Origin: Flammeovirgaceae bacterium UBA2366
Lineage (GTDB): Bacteria; Bacteroidota; Bacteroidia; Cytophagales; Cyclobacteriaceae
Assembly: GCA_002344065.1 (NCBI GenBank)
Contig: DDTK01000008.1
Location: 1 to 64,000, forward strand
Length of the DNA stretch: 64,000 nucleotides
Direction of reading: 5' to 3'
Numbering within the stretch: position 1 is the first letter of the stretch; each line of letters starts with the position of its first letter. The translations under genes and the position numbers were made by a program. Under the pieces are notes generated by a model. It saw only the letters and a program-made list of their open reading frames with translations. It was not told where the DNA came from and searched no databases. Shown here in pieces: positions 1-9,021 of this stretch.

Positions 1-75
1 CAAATCTAAAGGCCGGTAGGCAGGCTCAACGGCCGGCATGACCGTTACGTATCTTTGCAGACTATCATTAAAAGA

Positions 76-101
76 AAAAGCGGGCCGGTTGGTCCGCTTT
101 T
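76..101 (-). terminator. Rho-independent terminator of the solute-binding protein gene
   Basis: An 11-bp stem (76-86 with 91-101, one G-U pair, loop GGTT) is followed on the minus strand by a T-rich run. It lies 27 bp past the stop of the gene ending at 128. The first 75 bases of the window hold no recognisable gene. Confidence 0.75.
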
Positions 102-127
102 AATCGATAGTAAAAAATCTTCAGAAT

Positions 128-982
128 CTACTTGCTGGCTGATTGCAGCAGTTTCACACCGGTTTCTCCAAGGTGTTTCTGTAAAATACTTTTATACTGT
201 TGAGAATTGGTGTATCCACCATCAGCTTTAAAAAATTCTTCCAGCAAAGGCGACCAGTCGCTGTTCATCGGCATAATAAAACCAAATTGCTCAGCTGCCT
301 TATCACCAACCGGATGTCGCTTTACCGATTTGCGTTCGCTCACTGCTTTAAGGTAAAAAGCGAGATCGAGATAAGAGAATGCATTGGGATCGCTAAAAAT
401 CTTCTGATACACTTCGGGACTGGTATCCAGCGTGACCACTTTCATGGCTGGGTAATATTTTTTCAATTCTAAAATTCGTTTTTCATTCAGTGTTCCTTTG
501 GCTGTATAAGCCGTCAGTTTGGAGAACGTTGTTGAAATATCCTCCAGCTTAGTCAGGGTTGGAACATTATTTTGTGTGATGAGAATAGCAAAGTTGGTAA
601 TAAGGGGCGGACTGAATTTTACTTCGCGCTTACGTTCATCGGTAATGGTGATGTTTCCTAATCCAAAAACCCCGCCTGTTGAAACTTTTACTTTATCGTA
701 CATACCTTTGAAGTTTGTACCATCACCGACATATTTTGACTGAAGAGTAACGCCCTTGGATTTATTTACCCATTGAATAAAATCAGTAGTAATATCTACA
801 CAAATTCCAGTGAGCTTATCGGCATCATCCTTATAAACAAAACTGGGTGTTTCTACATAGGCAAAAGAAATGGTTCCTTTACCCGAAGCCTTTACCTGTG
901 CCCAGGTATCACCCACATAACCTTGTGCCAGCAATACGTTGCTCACTAAATACAACACAGAAAAAATTAGCTTGATTTTCAT
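128..982 (-). CDS. Periplasmic solute-binding protein, SBP_bac_3 / PBPb type
   Basis: 284 residues with a clear N-terminal signal peptide (hydrophobic residues 4-18, likely cleavage after ALAQG-like residues near 20). The mature part has the layout of family 3 extracellular solute-binding proteins, which bind amino acids or similar small polar ligands: a ligand-binding start near FAYVETPSFVYKD, the LTGICVDI segment that usually follows, and an ITDERKREVKFSPP segment typical of the family. No permease or ATPase gene is adjacent, so it may be an orphan binding protein or act with a distant transporter. The ligand cannot be told from sequence. The gene has its own downstream terminator at 76-101. 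Confidence 0.75.
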   Translation of the reverse strand: MKIKLIFSVLYLVSNVLLAQGYVGDTWAQVKASGKGTISFAYVETPSFVYKDDADKLTGICVDITTDFIQWVNKSKGVTLQSKYVGDGTNFKGMYDKVKVSTGGVFGLGNITITDERKREVKFSPPLITNFAILITQNNVPTLTKLEDISTTFSKLTAYTAKGTLNEKRILELKKYYPAMKVVTLDTSPEVYQKIFSDPNAFSYLDLAFYLKAVSERKSVKRHPVGDKAAEQFGFIMPMNSDWSPLLEEFFKADGGYTNSQQYKSILQKHLGETGVKLLQSASK

Positions 983-1076
983 ATGCGATCAGATTTAGAA
1001 TACAGAGTTACACAAATGAATACTCCAAAACCTGAATGAGGTAAGATCAGTGTACTATTTTCTTAATTCCTTACAC

Positions 1077-1844
1077 TTACCAGATAATTTTTTCCTTGTT
1101 CAGGAAAGCGGCAATGCCCCTTTTGCAATCCTCAGTGCTGCGGGCATGTGCATTCAACGAAGCAGCAAGTTGAAGCGCATCTTCAATTGATTTACCGCCT
1201 GTATCAGCTATCAGCTTTTTCGTAAGCGCCATACTGGCGGCTGAATTTGTCGCAATTAGCCGGGTAGTGAAATTCCAAACTTCTTTTTCAAGACCTTCAG
1301 GAGCCACTACCCGATTGATCAAACCGATTGCTAATGCCCGTTCAGCAGAAATCAGTTCGCCTCCCAGCAAAAGTTCACGAGCAGCACCCTCACCAATTTT
1401 TCGTAAAACAAAAACAGAAACCAGTGCTGGAATAAAACCAATCTTGACTTCGGTATAACCAAATTTTGCTTCCGGTACGGCAAACACCCAATCACAAACA
1501 GTGGCTAATCCACACCCACCCGCCAAGGCATGGCCTTGTACCTGGGCAATTACAACTTTGGGATTTTGATAAATCTTTACAAAGAGCTCCTTCAGGTGAT
1601 TTGAGTCATTGAGGTTTTCGTCATACGAGAAATTCTGCAACTGTTGCAGATATGTCAGGTCCGCTCCGGCACAGAAAGCCTCTCCATTGGCACGAAGAAT
1701 AATGGCTTTTACATGATCATCCTTTTCGGCCTTATCGAGAGATTGCTTCAATGCAGCGATTAGTTCATGACTTAATGCGTTGCGTTTCTCCGGACGATTG
1801 AGTGTAATGATGGCAATGCGTTCTTGTACAGTATAATCGACCAT
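1077..1844 (-). CDS. Enoyl-CoA hydratase/isomerase family protein
   Basis: 255 residues, the usual length of the crotonase family, cytoplasmic. The oxyanion-hole motifs are visible: FCAGADL near residue 58 and GHALAGGCGLA near 103-113. Of the two catalytic glutamates of true hydratases, the first position is glycine (GGCGLA instead of GGCELA), while the second is kept in YTEVKIGFIPA. That single-Glu pattern occurs in methylglutaconyl-CoA hydratase-like and isomerase-like members, so the exact substrate is uncertain; leucine or fatty acid degradation are likely contexts. The gene ends 94 bp from the start of the solute-binding gene and lies 7 bp downstream of comEC, so comEC and this gene are probably cotranscribed. 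Confidence 0.85.
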   Translation of the reverse strand: MVDYTVQERIAIITLNRPEKRNALSHELIAALKQSLDKAEKDDHVKAIILRANGEAFCAGADLTYLQQLQNFSYDENLNDSNHLKELFVKIYQNPKVVIAQVQGHALAGGCGLATVCDWVFAVPEAKFGYTEVKIGFIPALVSVFVLRKIGEGAARELLLGGELISAERALAIGLINRVVAPEGLEKEVWNFTTRLIATNSAASMALTKKLIADTGGKSIEDALQLAASLNAHARSTEDCKRGIAAFLNKEKIIW

Positions 1845-1851
1845 GATCTGG

Positions 1852-3930
1852 TTAAAGTTTGGTTATAAAAGCTCCCTGATGCAATACTGAATAAACAGGT
1901 AAGTTGAATTCCTCGGCTTGCTTCATAATTTTAGTAGCGGTAAATATTGAGTTACTGCTGTCGATAATAAATTGTTTACAGGTAAGTTGAGTTAGTTTAC
2001 TAATATCCTGAATACTGTTTCCACTGAGCACAATATAATCAACTTCCATTCCTTCAGGAAAGAAAAAATTATCTGTTATAATCTGAAGTATCAGTTGGTT
2101 CTTCCAGGCAAATAACCGTGCACCATCCTGTTGACTCATAAAGGGTATTTCATTGGTATGTACCCGATGGACACCGCTGATTAACCGGTTAGGCCGGATA
2201 TGGAACCGCATTCTATCACGATCGCTCATTAATGTGGAGTCGGCAATAAAAAAAGACTGACCGTTTGTCATCCACTCCATCGCGCATTGCCCGGCCACGC
2301 GGTAAACCACAAACTTCTCATGATTTACATCTTCCCGATAATGATACCAATGCACAAGACCAAAGGTAAATCCACTAAAAAATAACGCCATGACAAAAGC
2401 AAACCTACGGTATTGAAGCAACAACAAAGCCGAAACCAGTATTCCCATCAATAACCAACTTTGAAAAGTGGTGATATAAATATTATTGATCAGGCTATAC
2501 GGTAATTGCTCTACCGAAAATACCAGGTAGTTCAAAAGCCAGAGAATAAATTCGAGTACTGAGCCTACTACTAAAGCTACTGGTTCAACGCCACTCACCA
2601 CCAACAATAGCACACCAAGCAGAAGTGATATAAAGGCACCCGGTATTACAAACAGATTAGAGAACAGAAAATAAAGCGGGAACTGATGAAAATACAAAAG
2701 TCCTAATGAACAGGTTGCCATTTGTGCCGCTATAGAAACGCAGGTTATTTGCCAGACTTTATCAAAGAAAAAGTTTGGAGGTTGCCACAGCCAGTAAAGT
2801 TTAGGCTGGATGTAAACAATTCCTATAACCGCCAAAAAGGATAACTGAAAGCCTACTGACATGATCAGGAAAGGCTCCCAAACCAGCAAAATAAAAGCCG
2901 CTACAGCCAAGGTATTATAAATATTGGTGCGATAGTTCAATGGCCTGGATATGGCAATAACCGAGAACATGGTAACGGCACGAAGTACTGAGGGTGATAA
3001 CCCGGTAACAAAAGCATACGACCATAGTACGAAAATGCTAATAACCGCCAACACCCATTTCCCATAACGCCACTTATGCAAGGGTTTTAATACGAACGAT
3101 AGAATGAGGTAGATAATACCCACATGCAAACCCGAAACCGCCAGCACATGCATAGCACCCGATGAAGCATATGCCTGAACCAGATCATTATCCAAACCAT
3201 CCTTCACCCCTAAAATCAAGGCTGCAGCTACCGAACGTTCTTGCTCACCGGTAATATGTTTACTGATTACGTTTTCTGCCCACCTGCGCACATGAAATGA
3301 ATATGCTACAATAATGCTTGGTGGAGTATTTTCTATATAATGAACCTGACTACTCCGCAAAAAATGTTGATGATAAATTTTTCTGAACGTGAGGAATCGT
3401 TTGTAATTGAATTCACCGGGGTTGGCCGGACCTTGTAATTCCTGCGGAGACCCGTTGATTAAAAGTCTATCGCCATAAGAAAATGGTTTTTCAAAATCCT
3501 TACGGGAGAGATAAAGCAACACTTTGGCATAACCATTCTTCCATTCAGCCCCGTTATGATATTGCTGAATTACACCCTCCACTTTCCATGATTTTTCCTT
3601 TTCTTCGGCATAGCCGGTAATGACCACGCTATATTTTTCAACTGATTCAACAACATGATTAAGGTGATCAGGTCTACGCGAATCAGTGTTGAACATCGTG
3701 TTAACATACCCGGCTAAGAATATTGCAAGTAATCCAACCAATCCTGTCCCAAATGGTTTGAAGTCACTGGTCAGTTTCCAACTCAGGAAAAAATAAAGTA
3801 CTACCGATCCAACCAATGCTGGTAAAGCAAAATGTTCAGGTAAAAAATCTGGCTGGTAGATGCCTAGCAAAATACCGGCAATAAAAAAGGATACAATTCG
3901 GACGAATGTGTAGGGTGTCCAGAAAAACAT
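1852..3930 (-). CDS. comEC: ComEC/Rec2-family DNA-uptake membrane protein
   Basis: 692 residues. Order seen: N-terminal membrane helices with a DUF4131-like soluble segment (about 25-200), then the Competence domain, recognisable from SGAMHVLAVSGLHVGIIY near residues 255-272 and GLSPSVLRA near 312, with many further helices to about residue 530. In the family this forms the inner-membrane channel for single-stranded DNA during transformation. The C-terminal 150 residues sit where a metallo-beta-lactamase domain is usually found, but no HxHxDH motif is present, so that domain appears degenerate or replaced. No other competence gene is nearby. Confidence in family is high; natural competence is not shown. 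Confidence 0.88.
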   Translation of the reverse strand: MFFWTPYTFVRIVSFFIAGILLGIYQPDFLPEHFALPALVGSVVLYFFLSWKLTSDFKPFGTGLVGLLAIFLAGYVNTMFNTDSRRPDHLNHVVESVEKYSVVITGYAEEKEKSWKVEGVIQQYHNGAEWKNGYAKVLLYLSRKDFEKPFSYGDRLLINGSPQELQGPANPGEFNYKRFLTFRKIYHQHFLRSSQVHYIENTPPSIIVAYSFHVRRWAENVISKHITGEQERSVAAALILGVKDGLDNDLVQAYASSGAMHVLAVSGLHVGIIYLILSFVLKPLHKWRYGKWVLAVISIFVLWSYAFVTGLSPSVLRAVTMFSVIAISRPLNYRTNIYNTLAVAAFILLVWEPFLIMSVGFQLSFLAVIGIVYIQPKLYWLWQPPNFFFDKVWQITCVSIAAQMATCSLGLLYFHQFPLYFLFSNLFVIPGAFISLLLGVLLLVVSGVEPVALVVGSVLEFILWLLNYLVFSVEQLPYSLINNIYITTFQSWLLMGILVSALLLLQYRRFAFVMALFFSGFTFGLVHWYHYREDVNHEKFVVYRVAGQCAMEWMTNGQSFFIADSTLMSDRDRMRFHIRPNRLISGVHRVHTNEIPFMSQQDGARLFAWKNQLILQIITDNFFFPEGMEVDYIVLSGNSIQDISKLTQLTCKQFIIDSSNSIFTATKIMKQAEEFNLPVYSVLHQGAFITKL

Positions 3931-3989
3931 GAATGAAGATAAGGAAAAGAACCTTCTCCTTCGGGTATGGGCATACCTAATCTATTTCA

Positions 3990-4940
3990 TTAAGGGTTAT
4001 TTTCTTTCTTAGCGTATGCGTCAATAATATCGCGTACCAGTTTATGCCTGATCACATCTTTCTCTGAAAGTTCAATAACGCCTATTCCCTTAACACCTTT
4101 CAGGATATTAACCGCCTCATGCAGCCCCGAACTTTGCTTTCTTGGTAAATCAACCTGGGAAACATCACCGGTAACAATCATTTTCGAGTCAGGACCCATC
4201 CGGGTAAGCACCATCTTCATTTGCATTGGCGTTGTGTTTTGCGCTTCATCCAACAGAATAAATGCATTATGAAGGGTGCGGCCACGCATAAACGCCAACG
4301 GTGCTATTTCAATAATTTCACGTTCCATATAATACTGGAGCTTTTCAAAAGGAATCATATCATTTAGTCCGTCATATATAGGACGCAGGTATGGGTCAAT
4401 TTTTTCCTTTAAATCACCGGGCAGAAAACCCAGGTTCTCCCCTGCTTCAACGGCCGGTCGGGTAATGATAATTTTTTTTACCTGTTTGTTTTTGAGGGCT
4501 CGAACAGCCAGTGCAACCGATATATAGGTTTTGCCGGTACCGGCAGGCCCCAGTGCAAATACCAAATCATTTTCTTTCACCAATTGCACCAGCTTTTGCT
4601 GATTAGGTGTTTTCGCTTTTATGGGGGTGCCCTTGGTGCCGTGCAGAATTAAATCCTCACCTGAAGCTTCTCCACGAGTGATTTCCTTCTCGCGTGAAAT
4701 ATAATTAAGAACATTCTCTTCCGTTATGCGGCCAAAGCGATGGAAGTGATCCAATAAGGATTGTACGATGTCATCAATCTGAACGATTTCATCCGTGCTT
4801 CCCTTTACCATAAGCTGGTTACCACGAGCTACTATTCTGCTTTTAGGAAAGGCAGCTGCCAGTTCGGCAATGTTCTTATTTTCAATTCCGAGGAAATCCA
4901 CCAGGGAAACATTTTCGAGGGTAATGATTTTTTCTATCAA
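3990..4940 (-). CDS. phoH: PhoH-family ATPase
   Basis: 316 residues, the usual length for bacterial PhoH (YbeZ-type). An N-terminal KH-like segment (about 10-70) is followed by the PhoH P-loop ATPase: Walker A GPAGTGKT at 131-138 and Walker B ILLDEAQ with D231 and E232. Members act in RNA metabolism and usually partner YbeY, but no ybeY gene is in the window. The gene lies 59 bp upstream of comEC on the same strand and diverges from the SAM hydrolase gene at 5034. Family assignment is firm; the cellular substrate is not known from sequence. Confidence 0.92.
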   Translation of the reverse strand: MIEKIITLENVSLVDFLGIENKNIAELAAAFPKSRIVARGNQLMVKGSTDEIVQIDDIVQSLLDHFHRFGRITEENVLNYISREKEITRGEASGEDLILHGTKGTPIKAKTPNQQKLVQLVKENDLVFALGPAGTGKTYISVALAVRALKNKQVKKIIITRPAVEAGENLGFLPGDLKEKIDPYLRPIYDGLNDMIPFEKLQYYMEREIIEIAPLAFMRGRTLHNAFILLDEAQNTTPMQMKMVLTRMGPDSKMIVTGDVSQVDLPRKQSSGLHEAVNILKGVKGIGVIELSEKDVIRHKLVRDIIDAYAKKENNP

Positions 4941-5033
4941 CCAGGTATGCGTTTTAGAGTCGCTGAAAATGTGCGTTAAAAGTGTTTATTTTGTTGCCGT
5001 AAACATACAAAAGAACACGGGGAGCATCAATAC

Positions 5034-5807
5034 ATGGCCATCATTACCCTGCTGACAGATTCCGGAGATAGCGACCATTACGTGGCGGCCATTAAGGCAA
5101 AAATACTATCCACCAATCCCGGCCTGAATATTATTGACATTACCCACCGTATTCAACCGTGCGACCTGGCCCACGCTGCCTTTGTTCTTCGGGGGGTATT
5201 CAGAGAATTCCCGAAAGGTACAGTTCACCTGGTGGGCATTCATGCCACCGGCAATCGTGAAGATGCTGCGATTGCGCTACAGGTTGAGGATCACTATTTT
5301 GTTGGAGCCGATAACGGATTGTTTGGTTTAATTACCGAAAAACCCCATCAAAAACTGGTGGAACTAAATCTTATCCCAAATACTAACACTACTTTTCCGG
5401 AGAAAGACATTTTTGCCGCAGCCGCAGCCAAACTGGCCAGTGGCGTAAACATCACATCATTGGGTAAACCCATTCCGACCTTTAAAAAAATGATCGACCG
5501 GCAGATGAAAGCCACTAAAAAGCAAATAACCGGTCATGTTTTGCGAGTAGATAATTTCGGTAACCTCATCACCAATATCACACAGGAGGCGTTTGATATA
5601 CTGAGTAAGGGAAAAAACTATACCATACAATTTGGCGGTGAAAAATTCAGGAAGATTCACACGCTTTACAATCAGGCGGAAGAAGGTGAATGCTTTATTC
5701 TATTTAACGGTTCCGGCTTGCTGGAGATTGGTATCTACAAAGGAAACGCTTCAGAACTGCTGGGTTTGAATTATGACAGTGTGGTGAATATTACTTTTGA
5801 TGACTAG
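5034..5807 (+). CDS. SAM hydroxide adenosyltransferase (SAM hydrolase, DUF62 family)
   Basis: 257 residues covering the whole two-domain DUF62 fold. Visible marks are LTDSGDSDHYVAAIKAKIL at the N-terminus, HATGNREDA near residues 80-88, and FVGADNGLFGLI near 99-110; the C-terminal domain has HVLRVDNFGNLITNI. Characterised relatives hydrolyse S-adenosylmethionine to adenosine and methionine using water; halogenases share the fold but are rare. The gene stands alone on the plus strand, diverging from phoH, and is followed 42 bp later by the threonine aldolase gene, so the two may be cotranscribed. Confidence 0.87.
   Translation: MAIITLLTDSGDSDHYVAAIKAKILSTNPGLNIIDITHRIQPCDLAHAAFVLRGVFREFPKGTVHLVGIHATGNREDAAIALQVEDHYFVGADNGLFGLITEKPHQKLVELNLIPNTNTTFPEKDIFAAAAAKLASGVNITSLGKPIPTFKKMIDRQMKATKKQITGHVLRVDNFGNLITNITQEAFDILSKGKNYTIQFGGEKFRKIHTLYNQAEEGECFILFNGSGLLEIGIYKGNASELLGLNYDSVVNITFDD
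5765..5799 (+). promoter_or_regulatory. Possible promoter for the threonine aldolase gene
   Basis: Inside the 3' end of the SAM hydrolase gene, TACTTTTG (5792-5799) matches the Bacteroidota TAnnTTTG box exactly. A TTTG lies 23 bp upstream (5765-5768), slightly far for the upstream box. It would start a transcript about 45 bases before the ATG at 5850. Pattern match only. Confidence 0.3.
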
Positions 5808-5849
5808 AAAAAATTATACCGTGTTACGCTTCAACTTTTTACCTGCCAG

Positions 5850-6878
5850 ATGAAATCATTTGCAAGCGACAATTATTCGGGGATTCATCCTGAAGTAATG
5901 GAGGCGCTTAACCGCGCTAATCTAGAACATATGGGTTCATATGGTTCGGATAACATCACAGAACGCACCATCGGTAAATTCAAAGATTTCTTTGGTCATG
6001 ACATCGAAGTTTTTTTTGTTTATAATGGTACAGGAGCAAATGTGCTCGGCTTAAGTGCTTTGACACAATCCTTTCATTCCATTATCTGTTCAGAACTCGC
6101 GCATATCAATGTAGATGAATCCACCGCACCTGAAAAATTCACTGGCTGTAAACTAATCGGAATACCAACAACTGATGGTAAAATCTACCCTGACCAGGTT
6201 GAACAGAAAATTCAACGGTTAGGAGATCAGCATCATCCGCAAGCCAAGGTAATTTCCATATCCCAATCAACGGAATACAGCACGGTATATTCTGTAGAGG
6301 AAATCAAAGCGCTTTCAGCAGTAGCTAAAAAATACAACCTATACCTGCACATGGATGGCGCACGGATCAGTAATGCGGCTGTTAGTCTTAAAAAGGATTT
6401 CAGTGCGTTTACCAAAGATGCCGGTGTAGATGTTCTTTCCTTCGGTGGAGCAAAAAATGGTATGATGTTCGGTGAGGCGGTTATCTTTTTTAATCAGGCG
6501 CTTACACAAAACTTTCCCTACATCCGAAAACAAGGTATGCAGCTTCATTCGAAAATGCGCTTTATCAGTGCGCAGTTTGAAGCACTCTTATCAAATGACC
6601 TTTGGAAACGAAATGCCACACACGCTAATGCTATGGCCAAAAAACTGGAGCATAGCCTACGCCAAATTCCTCAAATCAAAATCACACAGGCTGTTGATGG
6701 CAACGGTGTGTTCGCTATTATGCCTAAGGCGATAATTGAAGACCTTCAAAAAGAACTCTATTTTTATGTATGGAACGACCGTACTGATGAGTGTCGTTTA
6801 ATGTGTTCGTTTGATACGCGGGAAGAGGAGATAGCTCGATTTGTAGCAAAAGCAAAAGCCCTATGCTCAGCGCTTTAA
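5850..6878 (+). CDS. Low-specificity threonine aldolase family (PLP enzyme)
   Basis: 342 residues, matching the beta-eliminating lyase / threonine aldolase family. The PLP lysine is K202 in SFGGAKNG, and the aspartate that pairs with the pyridine nitrogen is D169 in LHMDGARI. The N-terminus has FASDNYSGIHPEV, a standard start for the family. Expected reaction: L-threonine or L-allo-threonine to glycine and acetaldehyde, in the cytoplasm. The last 12 bp overlap the convergent gene at 6867-7220. Confidence 0.9.
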   Translation: MKSFASDNYSGIHPEVMEALNRANLEHMGSYGSDNITERTIGKFKDFFGHDIEVFFVYNGTGANVLGLSALTQSFHSIICSELAHINVDESTAPEKFTGCKLIGIPTTDGKIYPDQVEQKIQRLGDQHHPQAKVISISQSTEYSTVYSVEEIKALSAVAKKYNLYLHMDGARISNAAVSLKKDFSAFTKDAGVDVLSFGGAKNGMMFGEAVIFFNQALTQNFPYIRKQGMQLHSKMRFISAQFEALLSNDLWKRNATHANAMAKKLEHSLRQIPQIKITQAVDGNGVFAIMPKAIIEDLQKELYFYVWNDRTDECRLMCSFDTREEEIARFVAKAKALCSAL

Positions 6879-7220
6879 AAACTTATAGGTTCCCTTAAAT
6901 TTTGTTTCATCATCGCGCAGGGCTAACAGGTAATACCCAGAAGCGAAATCCTTAACACGAACCCTGATTTTATGGTCATCTATAACTTCAGTCTCTGCCT
7001 GTATCTCATTACCAATAATATTGTACAGGGTGAGCCTCACTTTATTAGCATGAAGTTGATCCAGATTAACCTCAACGTATTCAACGGCTGGATTTGGATA
7101 TAGGGAAATGGACTTTCCAAAGGAAGTTCTTTCAGTCTGAAGAGCACTTTCCTGGCCAAACGCCATAAGGCTTGAAAACAAGCTAATGGTAATGATGGTT
7201 AAGGTTAAAAGGGCTTTCAT
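6867..7220 (-). CDS. Small secreted protein consisting almost only of a T9SS type A sorting domain
   Basis: 117 residues: a signal peptide (1-22, ending MAFGQ), a short linker, then a type IX secretion C-terminal domain starting at SLYPNPAVEYVEV and ending GTYKFLKR. The domain contains the usual LYNIIGNEI and FASGYYLLAL strands. In typical cargo proteins this domain trails a large enzyme or adhesin and is removed at the cell surface; here there is no cargo left once it is counted. It may be a free-standing Por_Secre_tail protein or the remnant of a longer gene, though no upstream coding remnant is seen. Its end overlaps the convergent threonine aldolase gene by 12 bp. Confidence 0.8.
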   Translation of the reverse strand: MKALLTLTIITISLFSSLMAFGQESALQTERTSFGKSISLYPNPAVEYVEVNLDQLHANKVRLTLYNIIGNEIQAETEVIDDHKIRVRVKDFASGYYLLALRDDETKFKGTYKFLKR

Positions 7221-7312
7221 ATGGTTAATTTACGCAAAATCCACACCAAAAGTTGGCCCGGATTGCCCTTTAGATGCATAAAAGGCGAAAAAGGTTTAAA
7301 TGAATTTCGAAA

Positions 7313-8812
7313 TCAGGCTAATTTTTCAGCTGCCACAGGTAAATAGTCAATGATATCTGAGGCTATCATGCAGCGGGAGCCCAGCTTTCTTCTGGCTTCG
7401 TCTCCGGCCAATCCGTGTAACCAAACCCCAAGTTGCGCAGCTTCTAATGAAGGATATCCTTGCGCCAGTAAAGAGGTGAGTATTCCGGTAAGCACGTCCC
7501 CACTTCCAGCAGTAGCCATCCCCGGATTACCGGTATTATTAAAAAATACTTTTCCATCCGGACATGAAATGGCAGTGTGTGCCCCCTTAAGAACAACAAT
7601 CACCTGATAAGTTTTTGAAAATTCCTTTTGCAGGACCAGGCGCTCAAAATCATTATTCCACTTGCCAGCCACTCTTTCAAACTCTTTAGGATGAGGCGTT
7701 AAAATGCTGCCCGTTGGTAGCAGTTCCAATAGCTCACGGTGTTCGCCCAAACAATTTATTGCATCAGCATCCAAAACAATCGGGACGTTAACTTGCTTTA
7801 GCAGATGACCCATTGCTTTAACGGTGGCTTCATGTTTACCAATACCCGGGCCAATGCCAACAGCATTAAAAGACGTCAGATCCGGATAACCCGCTATAAA
7901 TTTTATTGATTCATCTACACTTGCCATCGCTTCAGGTACAGCCGTTTGCAGAATGGAATACCCGCATTCGGGCACATGTGTGGTTAACAATCCAACACCA
8001 GCTCGCAACGCACTATGTGAAGCCAAAACAGCAGCACCCATTTTTCCATAACTGCCGGCAATGAGTAAGGCGTGACCCCGCGTTCCCTTATGATCAAATT
8101 TCTTCTGCGGTTTAAGCAAACGGCTCACGCTCTTTTTAGTAAGCAAAAAAATATTGGCGTCTGCTTTCTGAATACCGGACTTGCTTAATCCTATATCAAC
8201 GGTAATCCACTCTCCAACATAGGGGTAGCTATCGGCAAAAAAGAAAGCAACCTTAGGTAATTGAAAAGATAAAGTGTAATCCGCTTTTACAATTGTTCCT
8301 GAAGATGGCGCATCCGCCAACAACCCGGAGGGAATATCAACAGCAATGCGAATTGCTTTTGTTTCATTAATGGTATTAATAACCACTGCGTACAAACCGT
8401 CTGTGGGCCTCGTTAATCCTGTACCAAAGATGGCATCAATCAATACATCACATTCTGAAAAAATTTCCTGTTCAAAAGTATTTTCAATATAGGTTACATC
8501 TGTTTTCAGTCGATTCAGATTAATCTTAAAATCATCAGACGCTGTCGCAACTCCTTTTATCACCCAAACCTTTACTGGAAAATCCCAGGCGTGGAGCATG
8601 CGGGCAATGCCCAGCCCATCACCCCCATTGTTGCCCGTTCCACATACTACACCAATGGTATGGCTGGTGTCAAACCGATCAGTAAACCACGAACAAAATG
8701 CCCGACAGGCACGCTCCATTAAATCAACAGAGGCAATCGGTTCATTTGCGATGGTGTAAGCATCAAGTTCTTTAATTTGCTTAGCGCTCAGAATTTTGAT
8801 CATAAAAGGCAC
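7313..8812 (-). CDS. nnr: Bifunctional NAD(P)H-hydrate epimerase/dehydratase
   Basis: 499 residues, the usual length of the fused YjeF enzyme that repairs damaged NAD(P)H hydrates. The N-terminal epimerase domain (about 5-215) shows VCGTGNNGGDGLGIARML and AIFGTGLTR. The C-terminal ADP-dependent dehydratase domain (about 230-495) shows GPGIGKHE, VLDADAINCL, LTPHPKEFERV and GNPGMATAGSGDVLTGI. The ATG at 8812 gives MPFMIKIL; the second ATG at 8803 starts at the usual MIKIL and is an equally good start. The gene is monocistronic on the minus strand. Confidence 0.95.
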   Translation of the reverse strand: MPFMIKILSAKQIKELDAYTIANEPIASVDLMERACRAFCSWFTDRFDTSHTIGVVCGTGNNGGDGLGIARMLHAWDFPVKVWVIKGVATASDDFKINLNRLKTDVTYIENTFEQEIFSECDVLIDAIFGTGLTRPTDGLYAVVINTINETKAIRIAVDIPSGLLADAPSSGTIVKADYTLSFQLPKVAFFFADSYPYVGEWITVDIGLSKSGIQKADANIFLLTKKSVSRLLKPQKKFDHKGTRGHALLIAGSYGKMGAAVLASHSALRAGVGLLTTHVPECGYSILQTAVPEAMASVDESIKFIAGYPDLTSFNAVGIGPGIGKHEATVKAMGHLLKQVNVPIVLDADAINCLGEHRELLELLPTGSILTPHPKEFERVAGKWNNDFERLVLQKEFSKTYQVIVVLKGAHTAISCPDGKVFFNNTGNPGMATAGSGDVLTGILTSLLAQGYPSLEAAQLGVWLHGLAGDEARRKLGSRCMIASDIIDYLPVAAEKLA

Positions 8813-8851
8813 AAATAAAATCTGAATATCTGTTTGAGGTCCTCATTGAAA

Positions 8852-8911
8852 ACCTCACCCCGTCCTCGTACCTCGGACACCCCTCTCCTGCAGGAGAGGG
8901 GAAGGTGAGGT
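8852..8911. repeat. Nested inverted repeat, CCCCTCTCCT family
   Basis: A perfect 22-bp palindrome at 8880-8901 (half-site CCCCTCTCCTG) is nested between ACCTCACC (8852-8859) and its complement GGTGAGGT (8904-8911). The same CCCCTCTCCT core recurs between nuoB and nuoC at 13276-13305. The unit also includes CCTCGTACCTCGG, a 13-mer found in the array at 61678-62280. Confidence 0.7.
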
Positions 8912-8969
8912 GTTAATGTTGTAATGTTCTGTTCAATTAGATAGAATGAAACGGATACTCCTAAACAAA

Positions 8970-8998
8970 AATGTCCTGGTATAAAAGTACAGGACATT
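8970..8998 (-). terminator. Rho-independent terminator of the ferredoxin gene
   Basis: AATGTCCTG (8970-8978) pairs with CAGGACATT (8990-8998) across an 11-base loop. On the minus strand the stem is followed by a T-rich run (TTTTTGTTTAG). It lies 23 bp past the ferredoxin stop. Confidence 0.7.
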
Positions 8999-9021
8999 CG
9001 AAACTTATTTACTGATTTCGA

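Noticed and set aside
50..57. TATCTTTG promoter box on the plus strand
   Set aside because: It points into a terminator within 20 bp with no gene, and lacks an upstream TTG box.
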